From Alteromonas hispanica (GTDB lineage Bacteria; Pseudomonadota; Gammaproteobacteria; Enterobacterales; Alteromonadaceae), in NCBI RefSeq assembly GCF_010500915.1, contig NZ_JAAAWP010000003.1, positions 1 through 64,000 of the forward strand: 64,000 nt of DNA, written 5' to 3'. The notes beneath the pieces are model-generated. The model was not told the origin of the DNA, ran no database searches, and saw nothing but the letters and a program-made list of their open reading frames with translations. Position 1 is the first letter of the stretch. Each line of letters begins with the position of its first letter. Below, piece by piece: positions 1 to 7,847 of this stretch. The position numbers were made by a program, and so were the translations under genes.

Positions 1-6
1 ATAGGG

Positions 7-70
7 CATTCATGGCGTTTAACCTTCATTTGTTTTTGGCGAAAGATCTGATCACCAAACGTCATGAATG
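7..70. repeat. Imperfect inverted repeat at window start
   Basis: Arms at 7-20 (CATTCATGGCGTTT) and 57-70 (AAACGTCATGAATG) are complementary at 13 of 14 positions, with a 36-nt loop. A T-rich stretch follows at about 71-90. It could be the terminator of a gene left of the window or an operator. Nothing else recognisable is seen in bases 1-252. Confidence 0.4.
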
Positions 71-270
71 TTCCCTTTATTTTTTATCTTACTGAATTTT
101 AGTCATTATTTGTGGGGATACCTCAGGTTCTGACCCCATTTATTTTACTGTGGTAGAAACCGTGCTAGTCTGGCAATAAGAACTATTCTCAATGATTGGC
201 CGTAACAGCCATTCCTATAGAAAATATGTAGTTAGCAAGTTTACCCTTACCCATGTTCAAGGAGACGACA

Positions 271-555
271 ATGAAAAAAGCAATTATGCTACTTACCGCC
301 GTTGGAGCCGCTACCCTATTAAGCGCTTGTAGTGCAGAGCACGGCACTACTATGTGTACCACAGCACCGCAGTCTGAATGGCAAAATCAAGAGGCATTTC
401 AAGCACAGCTGGTTGCTCAAGGTTATAAAATTAATGAGTTTAAAGTTACCGAGGGCAACTGCTACGAAATTTATGGTTTCAACAAAGACGAAAGCAAAGT
501 AGAAATTTACTTTAACCCCGTCGATGGCAGCATTGTGAAAGAAGAAAGTCACTAA
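271..555 (+). CDS. Small PepSY-like lipoprotein
   Basis: A 94-residue secreted lipoprotein. The start is placed at the ATG at 271, which follows AAGGAGA at 258-264; an in-frame ATG at 253 lies upstream of that site and is less likely. Residues 1-20 form a lipoprotein signal peptide ending in the lipobox LLSAC, so Cys20 should be lipidated. The rest (about 40-94) looks like one PepSY-type alpha/beta domain: a helix around QEAFQAQLVAQGY, then strands including CYEIYGF and VEIYFNPVDGSIV. Small PepSY proteins are often paired with cytochrome b561 proteins, and such a gene follows directly after a hairpin. Ligand and role are unknown. The family call is by resemblance only. Confidence 0.75.
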   Translation: MKKAIMLLTAVGAATLLSACSAEHGTTMCTTAPQSEWQNQEAFQAQLVAQGYKINEFKVTEGNCYEIYGFNKDESKVEIYFNPVDGSIVKEESH

Positions 556-580
556 CGTAAATACGTTGTACGACACCTTC

Positions 581-614
581 AAAAGCGCCACAATGATGCA
601 TTGCGGCGCTTTTT
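581..614 (+). terminator. Rho-independent terminator after PepSY lipoprotein
   Basis: Stem AGCGCCACAAT / ATTGCGGCGCT with one mismatch, flanked by AAA on the left and a T run on the right (611-614). It lies between the lipoprotein stop and the cytochrome b561 start, so the second gene may be expressed by partial read-through. Confidence 0.7.
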
Positions 615-633
615 ACGTTTTAAAGAACAGATC

Positions 634-1206
634 ATGACAGACCAAAACGAACATCCCAACACCAAGAGCAACGATATTACCATCTGGGATCGTATTGTAC
701 GGCTATGCCACTGGATGTTAGTGGCCTGTTTCGTAACCAACTACTTTATTGTCGAGCCTGGTCGCCTTTATCACGAAATAGCGGGTTATACTGCTGTGTC
801 GTTTATTTTACTCCGCCTTATTTGGGGCTTCACTCGCCCAATCACTAACTATGCGAGCTTTCGTACCGTTAACCTTCATATTCGTGAATTCAAACAACAT
901 ATTCAGCATTTAAAGCAACGTAATGTGCCCGCGCAACACGGTCATAATCCCTTTGGGTGGTTAATGATTTTTGCGGTCATTATTTTGTTTTTAGGGTTGG
1001 GCGTGACAGGCTTTATTATGGAGGAAGTAGACGCGTTTTTCGGAAACAGTACGTTGGAGTGGATCCACGGCACATTTGCTGATGTGTTATACGCCTGTGT
1101 GCTAATTCATGTAGCAGCAGTATTTTTTGTGCAGTACAAAGGCCGCGTTCAATTACTTCGTCCCATGCTCGTTGGAAAACGCAGAATAACAAAAAAGAAT
1201 AACTAA
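634..1206 (+). CDS. Cytochrome b561 family membrane protein
   Basis: A 190-residue four-helix inner-membrane b-type cytochrome of the bacterial b561 / Ni-Fe hydrogenase cytochrome b superfamily. The ATG at 634 is preferred because the upstream in-frame TTG (601) lies inside the terminator stem. Hydrophobic helices are seen at about residues 24-42, 54-74, 110-134 and 155-175. Candidate haem-ligating histidines lie in RLCHWM (helix 1), YHEIAGY (before helix 2) and LIHVAAV (helix 4). Such proteins pass electrons between quinol and a periplasmic partner; the partner here is not evident. The basic C-terminal tail ends in a short duplicated sequence (see findings). Confidence 0.85.
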   Translation: MTDQNEHPNTKSNDITIWDRIVRLCHWMLVACFVTNYFIVEPGRLYHEIAGYTAVSFILLRLIWGFTRPITNYASFRTVNLHIREFKQHIQHLKQRNVPAQHGHNPFGWLMIFAVIILFLGLGVTGFIMEEVDAFFGNSTLEWIHGTFADVLYACVLIHVAAVFFVQYKGRVQLLRPMLVGKRRITKKNN

Positions 1207-1286
1207 AAAGAATAGCTAATAAAGTAGTGAACAAGAGACACCAAAACCAACCTTGATACGAAAGAATCTTAAAACAATAAAGCTCT

Positions 1287-1937
1287 TTAACTGTCTGCCG
1301 GACGTTTCGCCGCTCTCACAGCTTTAGGATGCATCAATGTTTCCAATTCATCGAGGTACGCAGCAATTTTCTGATGCTGTGCTTTATCGTTAGTCACCGC
1401 ATTGTGCAGCCAATGATAGGCCTCTTCATAGTCATACGGGCTACCGTATCCGGCCAAAAATAACTCAACCAGCTGAATTTGAGCTTTTAAACTTTTAAGG
1501 GCTGCCGCTTCGCGCAAATACACAACAGCGCGCTCTTTGTCTTCTTGCACAAGGGTGCCATTTTTATAGTATCGGCCAAGTTGCTCTAAAGCAGCAGGTA
1601 AGCCTTGATTGGCGGCATCTTCCATGTAGCCAATGCCACGTGCAGGCGCCTCGTCAACACACACTCCCCACGCCAGCATATCACCCCATAAAAACTGATA
1701 AGCAGGCACTTTTAGCACATCAGCACGAGCTTCGATATCTTGAACTAGCTGGCAGCGGTCGGCTACAACTTTATCTAGGTGCGTATTCGCATTTATCATG
1801 TCTATCAGCGCATCTTGACTGTAAAGCTGAACAGCGCGAATTTCATCAATTGTCTCGCCTTCTAAAGCGAAGGCGTGAGTAGATAACCCTAGAAAAGACA
1901 GGGTGAAAATAAGTGCAGTAAAAAGACGTTGTTTCAT
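1287..1937 (-). CDS. motX: Polar-flagellar stator-associated protein MotX
   Basis: A 216-residue periplasmic protein. The start at 1937 gives a clean Sec signal peptide (about residues 1-24, cleaved after HAFA); an upstream in-frame start adds six non-signal residues. The body carries Sel1-type repeats (YQFLWGDMLAWGVCVDEAP, AALEQLGRYYKNG, YEEAYHWLHNA) and a cysteine pair typical of MotX. In Vibrio, MotX and MotY form the T-ring that docks PomA/PomB sodium-driven stators at the polar flagellum. As in other species, the gene stands alone, away from flagellar clusters. Its presence implies a Na+-driven polar flagellum, which is inference from the family. The main alternative is another Sel1-repeat protein, but the overall match is to MotX. 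Confidence 0.85.
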   Translation of the reverse strand: MKQRLFTALIFTLSFLGLSTHAFALEGETIDEIRAVQLYSQDALIDMINANTHLDKVVADRCQLVQDIEARADVLKVPAYQFLWGDMLAWGVCVDEAPARGIGYMEDAANQGLPAALEQLGRYYKNGTLVQEDKERAVVYLREAAALKSLKAQIQLVELFLAGYGSPYDYEEAYHWLHNAVTNDKAQHQKIAAYLDELETLMHPKAVRAAKRPADS

Positions 1938-2093
1938 AGTGACAGATTCTAACAATGCAAAACCAAGCGTATTTACGTTATCGTCCGTGGGCCAAATATC
2001 TTAACAATATCTTGATAAGAACAATACGTCGTTCAATGAGCACACCCACAAGCAGTTGCATAGGTGCGCCTTAATTACGCGTTAAAGATAGAA

Positions 2094-2345
2094 CTAATGA
2101 CCGCCCTTCTGCGCACACAGGGCCGACTGAATATGACGAGCGTGATCGGCTACATCAATGCCTAAATCGGTAAGATAACCGCCGTCTGGCAATGTAATGA
2201 GACCTTTTGAATATAATCTGGAAGCGGCGTTAACCATAGATTGACTTGCGTCGTGGTGAATTTTTAGACCTTGTAGCAGGCTATTGTCTGGGAATTTAAG
2301 TAACAGATTTAACTCGTCGAGCATGTCCTGATCGAATGTTGTCAT
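2094..2345 (-). CDS. Small TIGR02647-family protein
   Basis: An 83-residue soluble protein resembling the TIGR02647 family of short gammaproteobacterial proteins sometimes annotated as DNA-binding. Visible traits are an acidic N-terminus, a LNLLLKFPDNS segment, a helix (DASQSMVNAASRLYSKGLI) and a strand-turn (LPDGGYLTDLGID) that together resemble a winged-helix fold. The final residues CAQKGGH are basic. It is transcribed away from ubiD, and the shared spacer (2346-2551) contains 8-bp tandem units GCTTTATC at 2381-2402. No function is known to me beyond the family name. Confidence 0.75.
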   Translation of the reverse strand: MTTFDQDMLDELNLLLKFPDNSLLQGLKIHHDASQSMVNAASRLYSKGLITLPDGGYLTDLGIDVADHARHIQSALCAQKGGH

Positions 2346-2551
2346 GAAGCCACCTTAGGCAAAGGATTGAAAGTTATAGCGCTTTATCGCTTTATCGCTT
2401 TAGTAGTTATAGCGCTATTTCCTATATCACACACAATTAATTGCGCTGTCCAGATCATTTTCTCGAAATTAAACCTTTAATCTTCGAATTCATGCCGTGA
2501 ACTGATCGGACTTTATCTCGAAATAGTATACTCTTGCCATAACATAAGTTC

Positions 2552-4039
2552 GTGGATGCACCAGCCCTAATGAAGTATAAAGATTTACGCGACTTTATTC
2601 GCCAGCTAGAGAGTAAAGGTGAATTGGTTCGCATTAGTCAGCCAATTGATACCGACCTTGAAATGACCGAAATTGCCGATCGCACATTACGTGCTGGCGG
2701 CCCGGCGCTACTGTTCGAGAACCCTAAAAATCACTCCATGCCAGTGTTAGCAAATTTATTTGGCACGCCTCAGCGTGTGGCCATGGGTATGGGGCAAGAC
2801 TCAGTAGAAGCATTAAGAGAAGTGGGTAAGCTTTTAGCCTATTTGAAAGAGCCAGAACCACCAAAGGGCTTAAAAGATTTATGGCAAAAGCTGCCGGTTT
2901 TTAAGCAAGTTTTGAACATGCCGGCCAAAGTTGTCAAAAAGGCTCCCTGTCAGGAAGTAGTGTTAACCGGCGATGACGTAGACTTGTCAAAAATTCCGGT
3001 ACAGCGATGCTGGCCCGGTGATGCAGCACCACTAGTGACTTGGGGACTTAGCGTTACCCGTGGACCACACAAAAAGCGTCAAAACCTAGGTATTTACCGT
3101 CAGCAGGTTATTGCTAAAAACAAGCTGATTATGCGCTGGCTTTCACATCGCGGCGGAGCACTGGATTTTCGTGAATGGTGTCAGACACACCCCGGCGAAC
3201 CTTATCCAGTGTCGGTGGCGCTAGGCGCAGATCCGGCTACGATATTAGGCGCAGTAACGCCTGTTCCCGATACATTGTCAGAATATGCCTTTGCAGGCTT
3301 GTTACGCGGCGACAAAACTGAGGTCGTTTCCTCAATAAGTAACGATTTGCAGGTGCCTGCCAGCGCCGAAATAGTGTTAGAAGGCTATATCGCGCAAGAC
3401 GAAATGGCTCCGGAAGGCCCCTATGGCGATCATACTGGTTACTATAACGAAGTTGACGAATTTCCAGTATTTACCGTAACGCATATCACTCATAGAAAAG
3501 ATCCTATTTACCATTCAACCTACACTGGTCGTCCACCCGACGAACCAGCCATATTAGGCGTAGCACTTAACGAAGTGTTTGTACCTATCTTGCAGAAGCA
3601 ATTTCCGGAAATTGTCGATTTCTATCTGCCGCCTGAAGGGTGTTCCTACCGAATGGCAGTTGTTACTATGAAGAAGCAATACCCAGGTCACGCCAAGCGC
3701 GTTATGATGGGAGTGTGGTCATTTTTACGTCAGTTCATGTACACCAAGTTCGTTATTGTTTGCGACGACGATGTAAATGCTCGCGACTGGAATGATGTGA
3801 TATGGGCTATTACCACGCGAATGGACCCTGCCCGCGATACCGTAATGATAGAAAACACGCCTATCGATTACTTGGATTTTGCCTCGCCGGTATCTGGTCT
3901 AGGTTCAAAAATGGGTATGGATGCGACCAATAAAATGCCCGGCGAGACCGACCGTGAATGGGGCGAACCCATTGTTATGGACGAAGCCGTTAAAAAGCGA
4001 ATTGATGATATCTGGGATGAACTTGGTATTATGAAGTAA
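2552..4039 (+). CDS. ubiD: 4-hydroxy-3-polyprenylbenzoate decarboxylase UbiD
   Basis: A 495-residue decarboxylase of ubiquinone biosynthesis. It removes the carboxylate of 4-hydroxy-3-polyprenylbenzoate using the prenylated flavin made by UbiX. It is nearly collinear with E. coli UbiD over the whole length; recognisable blocks are [52 protein letters not shown] and [11 protein letters not shown]. The conserved Glu of the E-(x)n-E-D type active-site network falls in [13 protein letters not shown]. The GTG at 2552 gives an MDA N-terminus like the E. coli protein; an ATG at 2570 is the alternative, and neither has a strong ribosome-binding site. The flavin reductase gene fre follows after 71 bp, a common arrangement in gammaproteobacteria. 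Confidence 0.95.
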   Translation: MDAPALMKYKDLRDFIRQLESKGELVRISQPIDTDLEMTEIADRTLRAGGPALLFENPKNHSMPVLANLFGTPQRVAMGMGQDSVEALREVGKLLAYLKEPEPPKGLKDLWQKLPVFKQVLNMPAKVVKKAPCQEVVLTGDDVDLSKIPVQRCWPGDAAPLVTWGLSVTRGPHKKRQNLGIYRQQVIAKNKLIMRWLSHRGGALDFREWCQTHPGEPYPVSVALGADPATILGAVTPVPDTLSEYAFAGLLRGDKTEVVSSISNDLQVPASAEIVLEGYIAQDEMAPEGPYGDHTGYYNEVDEFPVFTVTHITHRKDPIYHSTYTGRPPDEPAILGVALNEVFVPILQKQFPEIVDFYLPPEGCSYRMAVVTMKKQYPGHAKRVMMGVWSFLRQFMYTKFVIVCDDDVNARDWNDVIWAITTRMDPARDTVMIENTPIDYLDFASPVSGLGSKMGMDATNKMPGETDREWGEPIVMDEAVKKRIDDIWDELGIMK

Positions 4040-4110
4040 CCAAATAGAGCGTTATTTAAGATAACGCTTCAGAGGCGACACGCTAAACCAAAAAGGGTAA
4101 GAAAAAATAC

Positions 4111-4806
4111 ATGCCACAAATTAAATGCAAGGTTGCAAGCATTACGCCTTTAACCGATGTAGTACAAAAAATTGAACTCACGTTGCCAGAAGCAGTAGCG
4201 TTTAAAGCAGGCCAGTACGCCATGGTTGTCATGGGCGAAAAAGACATGCGACCGTTTTCCATCGCCAATGCCGCTTACGACAATAACCGTATAGAACTGC
4301 ACATCGGCGCCGAGCCAGGCAACAGCTATGCGGGTGACGTATTAGCCCGTATGCAAAGCGATGGTGAAATTACACTCAGCCTTGGCCATGGCGATGCGTA
4401 CTTACAGAGCAATGGGCTTCCAATGGTACTTATTGCAGGCGGTACCGGTTTCTCGTACACCTACTCAATTTTAAAAGAGCACCTAAAAAGCGGCGACACC
4501 ACGCCACTCACGCTTTACTGGGGTGGTAAACATGAAGAAGACCTTTACTTAGCCGACGAATTGAGTGAATTGGCCGCGGCTAACAACCATTTTACGTTTG
4601 TGCCCGTGGTAGAGTTTGCTAACGACGACTGGACCGGCAGAACGGGATGGGTTCACCATGCAGCCATGGCTGATCATGCCGACTTCTCTGGCGTTCAAGT
4701 TTACGTTGCTGGCCGATTCGAAATGGCAAAAGTAGTTCGTGACGATTTTACGCAGCGCGGTTTAAAGAAAGAGAATTTATTTGGCGATGCATTCGCGTTT
4801 ATTTAG
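4111..4806 (+). CDS. fre: NAD(P)H-flavin reductase Fre
   Basis: A 231-residue flavin reductase of the ferredoxin-NADP reductase fold, matching E. coli Fre end to end. The N-terminal flavin-binding barrel contains RPFSIAN; the C-terminal NAD(P)H domain has the glycine-rich GGTGFSYTYSI and ends with the diagnostic GDAFAFI. It transfers hydride from NAD(P)H to free riboflavin, FMN or FAD, supplying reduced flavin for iron release, ribonucleotide reductase activation and possibly UbiX/UbiD cofactor chemistry. It sits directly downstream of ubiD and probably shares its transcript. A terminator lies about 150 bp after the stop. Confidence 0.93.
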   Translation: MPQIKCKVASITPLTDVVQKIELTLPEAVAFKAGQYAMVVMGEKDMRPFSIANAAYDNNRIELHIGAEPGNSYAGDVLARMQSDGEITLSLGHGDAYLQSNGLPMVLIAGGTGFSYTYSILKEHLKSGDTTPLTLYWGGKHEEDLYLADELSELAAANNHFTFVPVVEFANDDWTGRTGWVHHAAMADHADFSGVQVYVAGRFEMAKVVRDDFTQRGLKKENLFGDAFAFI

Positions 4807-4830
4807 GCTGACCTGATAGGCGAATACCAT

Positions 4831-5039
4831 GCCGTTGGATCTGAACTTTGCCGTTGTATCTGAGCTTTAGGGTTAATATCCGAAAATTCATTCTGCGTGT
4901 CGCTTCGTCACAGTCAGCAATAATCAGCTTGTAAATCTACACAACGCCAATAATTAGCGCCAATAATTACTTATTGGCGTTTTTTGTTTTCCCCACCCAC
5001 CTTTTAAACCTGTTTTAGTTTTAACTGTTTTAGTTTTAA
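4831..5039 (+). repeat. Spacer with three short tandem duplications
   Basis: The 340-bp spacer after fre holds three two-copy duplications: 4831-4849 / 4850-4868 (GCCGTTG-ATCTGA-CTTT, 17 of 19 identical), 4944-4956 / 4957-4969 (CGCCAATAATTA core) and 5010-5024 / 5025-5039 (perfect CTGTTTTAGTTTTAA twice). The middle one builds the left arm of the fre terminator. No gene is seen here. Confidence 0.8.
4958..4986 (+). terminator. Rho-independent terminator after fre
   Basis: Perfect 9-bp stem CGCCAATAA / TTATTGGCG with a TTAC loop, followed by a T run from 4980. Confidence 0.85.
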
Positions 5040-5148
5040 CATTGCTCAGATGTGAACTTTTGCGATAAGCGACCGCATAGTAGGTTTACTCCAATTGTGA
5101 CCCACCACCGTATTCGTTATGGTTAAGAAATAAACATTGGAGAAAATA

Positions 5149-6543
5149 ATGATAAAAAACTACCCCAGTAAAATAAAAAACCTCACCGTATTTACCTCGG
5201 CACTAGCGATCAGCAGCCTCTTTCCCATCTCTGCCATAGCGCAAAGCGAACAAAAGCAGGCGCTTCACGATATTGCAAATAGCATTTCTGCCACCAATAT
5301 TGAAAATGATATTACTACGCTGGTAAATTTTGGAACCCGCCATACCTTATCTGAAACAGAGTCTGATACTCGCGGTATCGGTGCGGCCCGCCGCTGGATA
5401 AAGTCAGAGTTTGAAAAAATTTCGGCAGAATGCGGCGGTTGTCTAGAGGTGTACTTTCAATCTAAAACCATTAGCGGTGAAAAGCGCATTCCTGAGCCGG
5501 TAGATGTAGTGAGTGTAATTGCTGTGCAGCGCGGTACTACCGACCCAGACCGTTACGTCATTATGTCTGGCGATATCGATTCTCGCGTATCTGACGTAAT
5601 GGATTTCACCTCAGATTCTCCTGGTGCCAATGATAATGCATCTGGCGTAGCGGGCACACTAGAGGCGGCCCGTGTTCTATCTAAGTACAAGTTCAACGGC
5701 ACCATTGTGTATGCGGCGTTAGCAGGCGAAGAGCAAGGGCTGTTCGGCGGACGCATCATGGCCAACCAAGCCAAAGAAGATGGCTGGCGCATTAAAGCGG
5801 TACTGAACAACGACATGATTGGCAATATTGAAGGCGTTAACGGTGTAATTAACAATACTACCGCCCGTATATTTGCCGAGGGCACAAGAGTGACCGAGAC
5901 CGACGCTGAAGCAAGGCGCCGCCGCTTCACGGGCGGAGAGGTAGATTCACCAAGTAGAAATCTAGCTCGCTATATCGACAAAATAGCCGACCAATACATT
6001 GAAAACCTCGACACCATGGTAGTGTATAGATTAGACAGGTTCGGCCGTGGCGGTCATCATCGCCCGTTTAATGACTTGGGCTACCCAGGCATTCGAATTA
6101 TGGAAACCAACGAAAATTATACCCGCCAGCATCAAGACTTACGTGAAGAAGATGGCATTAAATATGGCGACACGCTAGATGGGGTGAACTTTGATTATGC
6201 CGCTAAGCTTACGGGTTTAAACGCGGTTTCACTTGCCTCTATGGCATGGGCACCAAACCCACCGGCTAATGTTTCAATTAAGGGTGCGGTTCAACCTTCA
6301 ACAACGTTAATGTGGGATGCCCTAGACGAAAAACAAAACCCGCAGTTGAAAGGCTATAAGGTATATTGGCGTCATACCGATGCTCCGCAGTGGGAGTACA
6401 GCAAGTTTGTTGGGAATGTGAACCAAGCCACACTAGATAACATTGTTATTGATAACTACTTCTTCGGTGTTGCCAGTGTCAACAATGATGGCGTGGAAAG
6501 CGTTGTGGTTTACCCTGGCCCTGCAGGTAGCTTCGGCGAATAA
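5149..6543 (+). CDS. Secreted M28-family metallopeptidase with C-terminal Fn3-like domain
   Basis: A 464-residue secreted zinc peptidase of family M28. The ATG at 5149 follows TTGGAG and begins a Sec signal peptide (about residues 1-31, ending AIAQ). Zinc and catalytic motifs in order: GDIDSR, GANDNASG (bridging Asp), AGEEQGLFGG (catalytic Glu pair), NNDMIG and GGHHRPF (His ligand). In most M28 enzymes the first motif is GHxDS with a zinc-binding His; here Asp stands at that place. Residues about 375-460 look like a fibronectin type III domain (LMWDALDE, LKGYKVYWR, YFFGVASVNNDG). M28 enzymes are aminopeptidases or carboxypeptidases, and an oligopeptide-scavenging role is inferred. Monocistronic, with its own terminator. 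Confidence 0.85.
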   Translation: MIKNYPSKIKNLTVFTSALAISSLFPISAIAQSEQKQALHDIANSISATNIENDITTLVNFGTRHTLSETESDTRGIGAARRWIKSEFEKISAECGGCLEVYFQSKTISGEKRIPEPVDVVSVIAVQRGTTDPDRYVIMSGDIDSRVSDVMDFTSDSPGANDNASGVAGTLEAARVLSKYKFNGTIVYAALAGEEQGLFGGRIMANQAKEDGWRIKAVLNNDMIGNIEGVNGVINNTTARIFAEGTRVTETDAEARRRRFTGGEVDSPSRNLARYIDKIADQYIENLDTMVVYRLDRFGRGGHHRPFNDLGYPGIRIMETNENYTRQHQDLREEDGIKYGDTLDGVNFDYAAKLTGLNAVSLASMAWAPNPPANVSIKGAVQPSTTLMWDALDEKQNPQLKGYKVYWRHTDAPQWEYSKFVGNVNQATLDNIVIDNYFFGVASVNNDGVESVVVYPGPAGSFGE

Positions 6544-6575
6544 TTGCCCTGCATCTATTACGCCGAGCATGAACT

Positions 6576-6607
6576 ACGCCGAGCATGTGCTGTACTCGGC
6601 GTTTTTT
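6576..6607 (+). terminator. Rho-independent terminator after M28 peptidase
   Basis: Stem ACGCCGAG / CTCGGCGT (6576-6583 / 6595-6602) followed by a T run. The left arm is part of a 13-bp direct repeat TACGCCGAGCATG found at 6559-6571 and again at 6575-6587. Confidence 0.8.
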
Positions 6608-6798
6608 CTGCTACTTATTAAAGCTCTATATGCTCTTCATAAGACAGTTCTGGCGCACACATTACCAGGGGTGTTAATTGTCATTAATATATCCTGTGTG
6701 GAATAAACCATATAACTACCCTAAAGTGTATAAAGAACTATAAATAATGCGTGAAGCATAAGCTTCACTAAATGTGTCACTGTGAGGAGAGAATTAAC

Positions 6799-7815
6799 TT
6801 GCTTATAAAGCGTGTTAGTCGTTTTACGTTCACCGCCCTTGTTTGCTTTTTTAGCACCGCTCTATTTAGCGTGTCAGTAGTGTCTCAAACAAATTCGCTC
6901 ACGCTTGCTGCAACTCCTTTTGAAACCTATGTTAACGACGATGGTGAGCCTGCCAGAATTAACGAGCTGGTTTTAGCTGCCTTTTCTCAAACCGAAACTG
7001 ATGTAAAAGTAAAAGTCATGCGCCAAGCCTTTTTAGGCAGTTCTGTACGTTCAGGAAAAGTAGACGGTGAATACGCCTATGTCGATATGGGCCAAAGCTT
7101 GGGCAACGTATTAACATCAGAAGTGTTTTTACCTCTGTACCTCTATGCCGCAAGTAAGGATGCCGATGTTGAAAACATAAAGATTTTTCAGCATCTCAAG
7201 CGTAACCGTGTAGCGGTTGAAAATCGTTTTGCCAACACGCCTAACTTTAGACTGCTGAAAGATATAAAGTGGTCTAGAAATCCGTCGACATTTGATGCTT
7301 TTCGCCAACTCGCCGACGACAGAGCCCCATACCTGGTGACCTCAGAGTTATTAATACGAGAATTTAATACGCTACTTGCCAACGATAGCGAAGAAACACT
7401 GCACTTTTCTTCTCAACCGCTCATTAAAAGCGGGTTTCAACTGGCAATACGAGACGATGTTGCTAACGCAAAAGAGATTATTGCGAAATTTAATGCTGCT
7501 ATCTCTGCTATGCAAAAAAGCGGAGAATACAACACACTGTTGGGCATTAGTTGGCTACGCAAAGACATCAATGACGATGGAATTGCAGACTATGTTGGTC
7601 ACACCGACATTACCCGCGAAACCAGCTTACTTAAAACAGCCTATCGCCTTGATAACACACCCACGTCTGACAAAAGCCTGTTTGTCATTAACGGAGAGAC
7701 CTTTTCTTCAAAAGCTCTAGCAGATGAAAAACTTTCTAGTGTAAGCGCTGAGGTAGAAGAGAGAATATCTCTACTCGACGCCACAACCTACGAAACCCTA
7801 CTGCAGCGCTGGTAG
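6799..7815 (+). CDS. Periplasmic solute-binding-like protein (SBP family 3-like)
   Basis: About 338 residues. The TTG at 6799 is chosen because GAGGAGAG (6783-6790) sits at the right spacing and the product then starts with a good Sec signal peptide (MLIKRVSRF followed by a hydrophobic core, cut near VVSQ). The ATG at 6772 lies upstream of that ribosome-binding site. The mature part has the two-lobe layout of amino-acid-type binding proteins: LTLAATPFETY near the start, VDGEYAYVDMG, a middle segment KRNRVAVENRF, and a late FQLAIRDDV plus helix EIIAKFNAAISAMQKSGEY. The C-terminus carries a Ca-binding-like DINDDGIADY stretch. No transporter genes are adjacent, so it may be a sensor or orphan protein. 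The phytochrome kinase is convergent. Confidence 0.6.
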   Translation: MLIKRVSRFTFTALVCFFSTALFSVSVVSQTNSLTLAATPFETYVNDDGEPARINELVLAAFSQTETDVKVKVMRQAFLGSSVRSGKVDGEYAYVDMGQSLGNVLTSEVFLPLYLYAASKDADVENIKIFQHLKRNRVAVENRFANTPNFRLLKDIKWSRNPSTFDAFRQLADDRAPYLVTSELLIREFNTLLANDSEETLHFSSQPLIKSGFQLAIRDDVANAKEIIAKFNAAISAMQKSGEYNTLLGISWLRKDINDDGIADYVGHTDITRETSLLKTAYRLDNTPTSDKSLFVINGETFSSKALADEKLSSVSAEVEERISLLDATTYETLLQRW

Positions 7816-7847
7816 TGCCAAAGAGGCTCTCGGCAAACAGGACCAAC

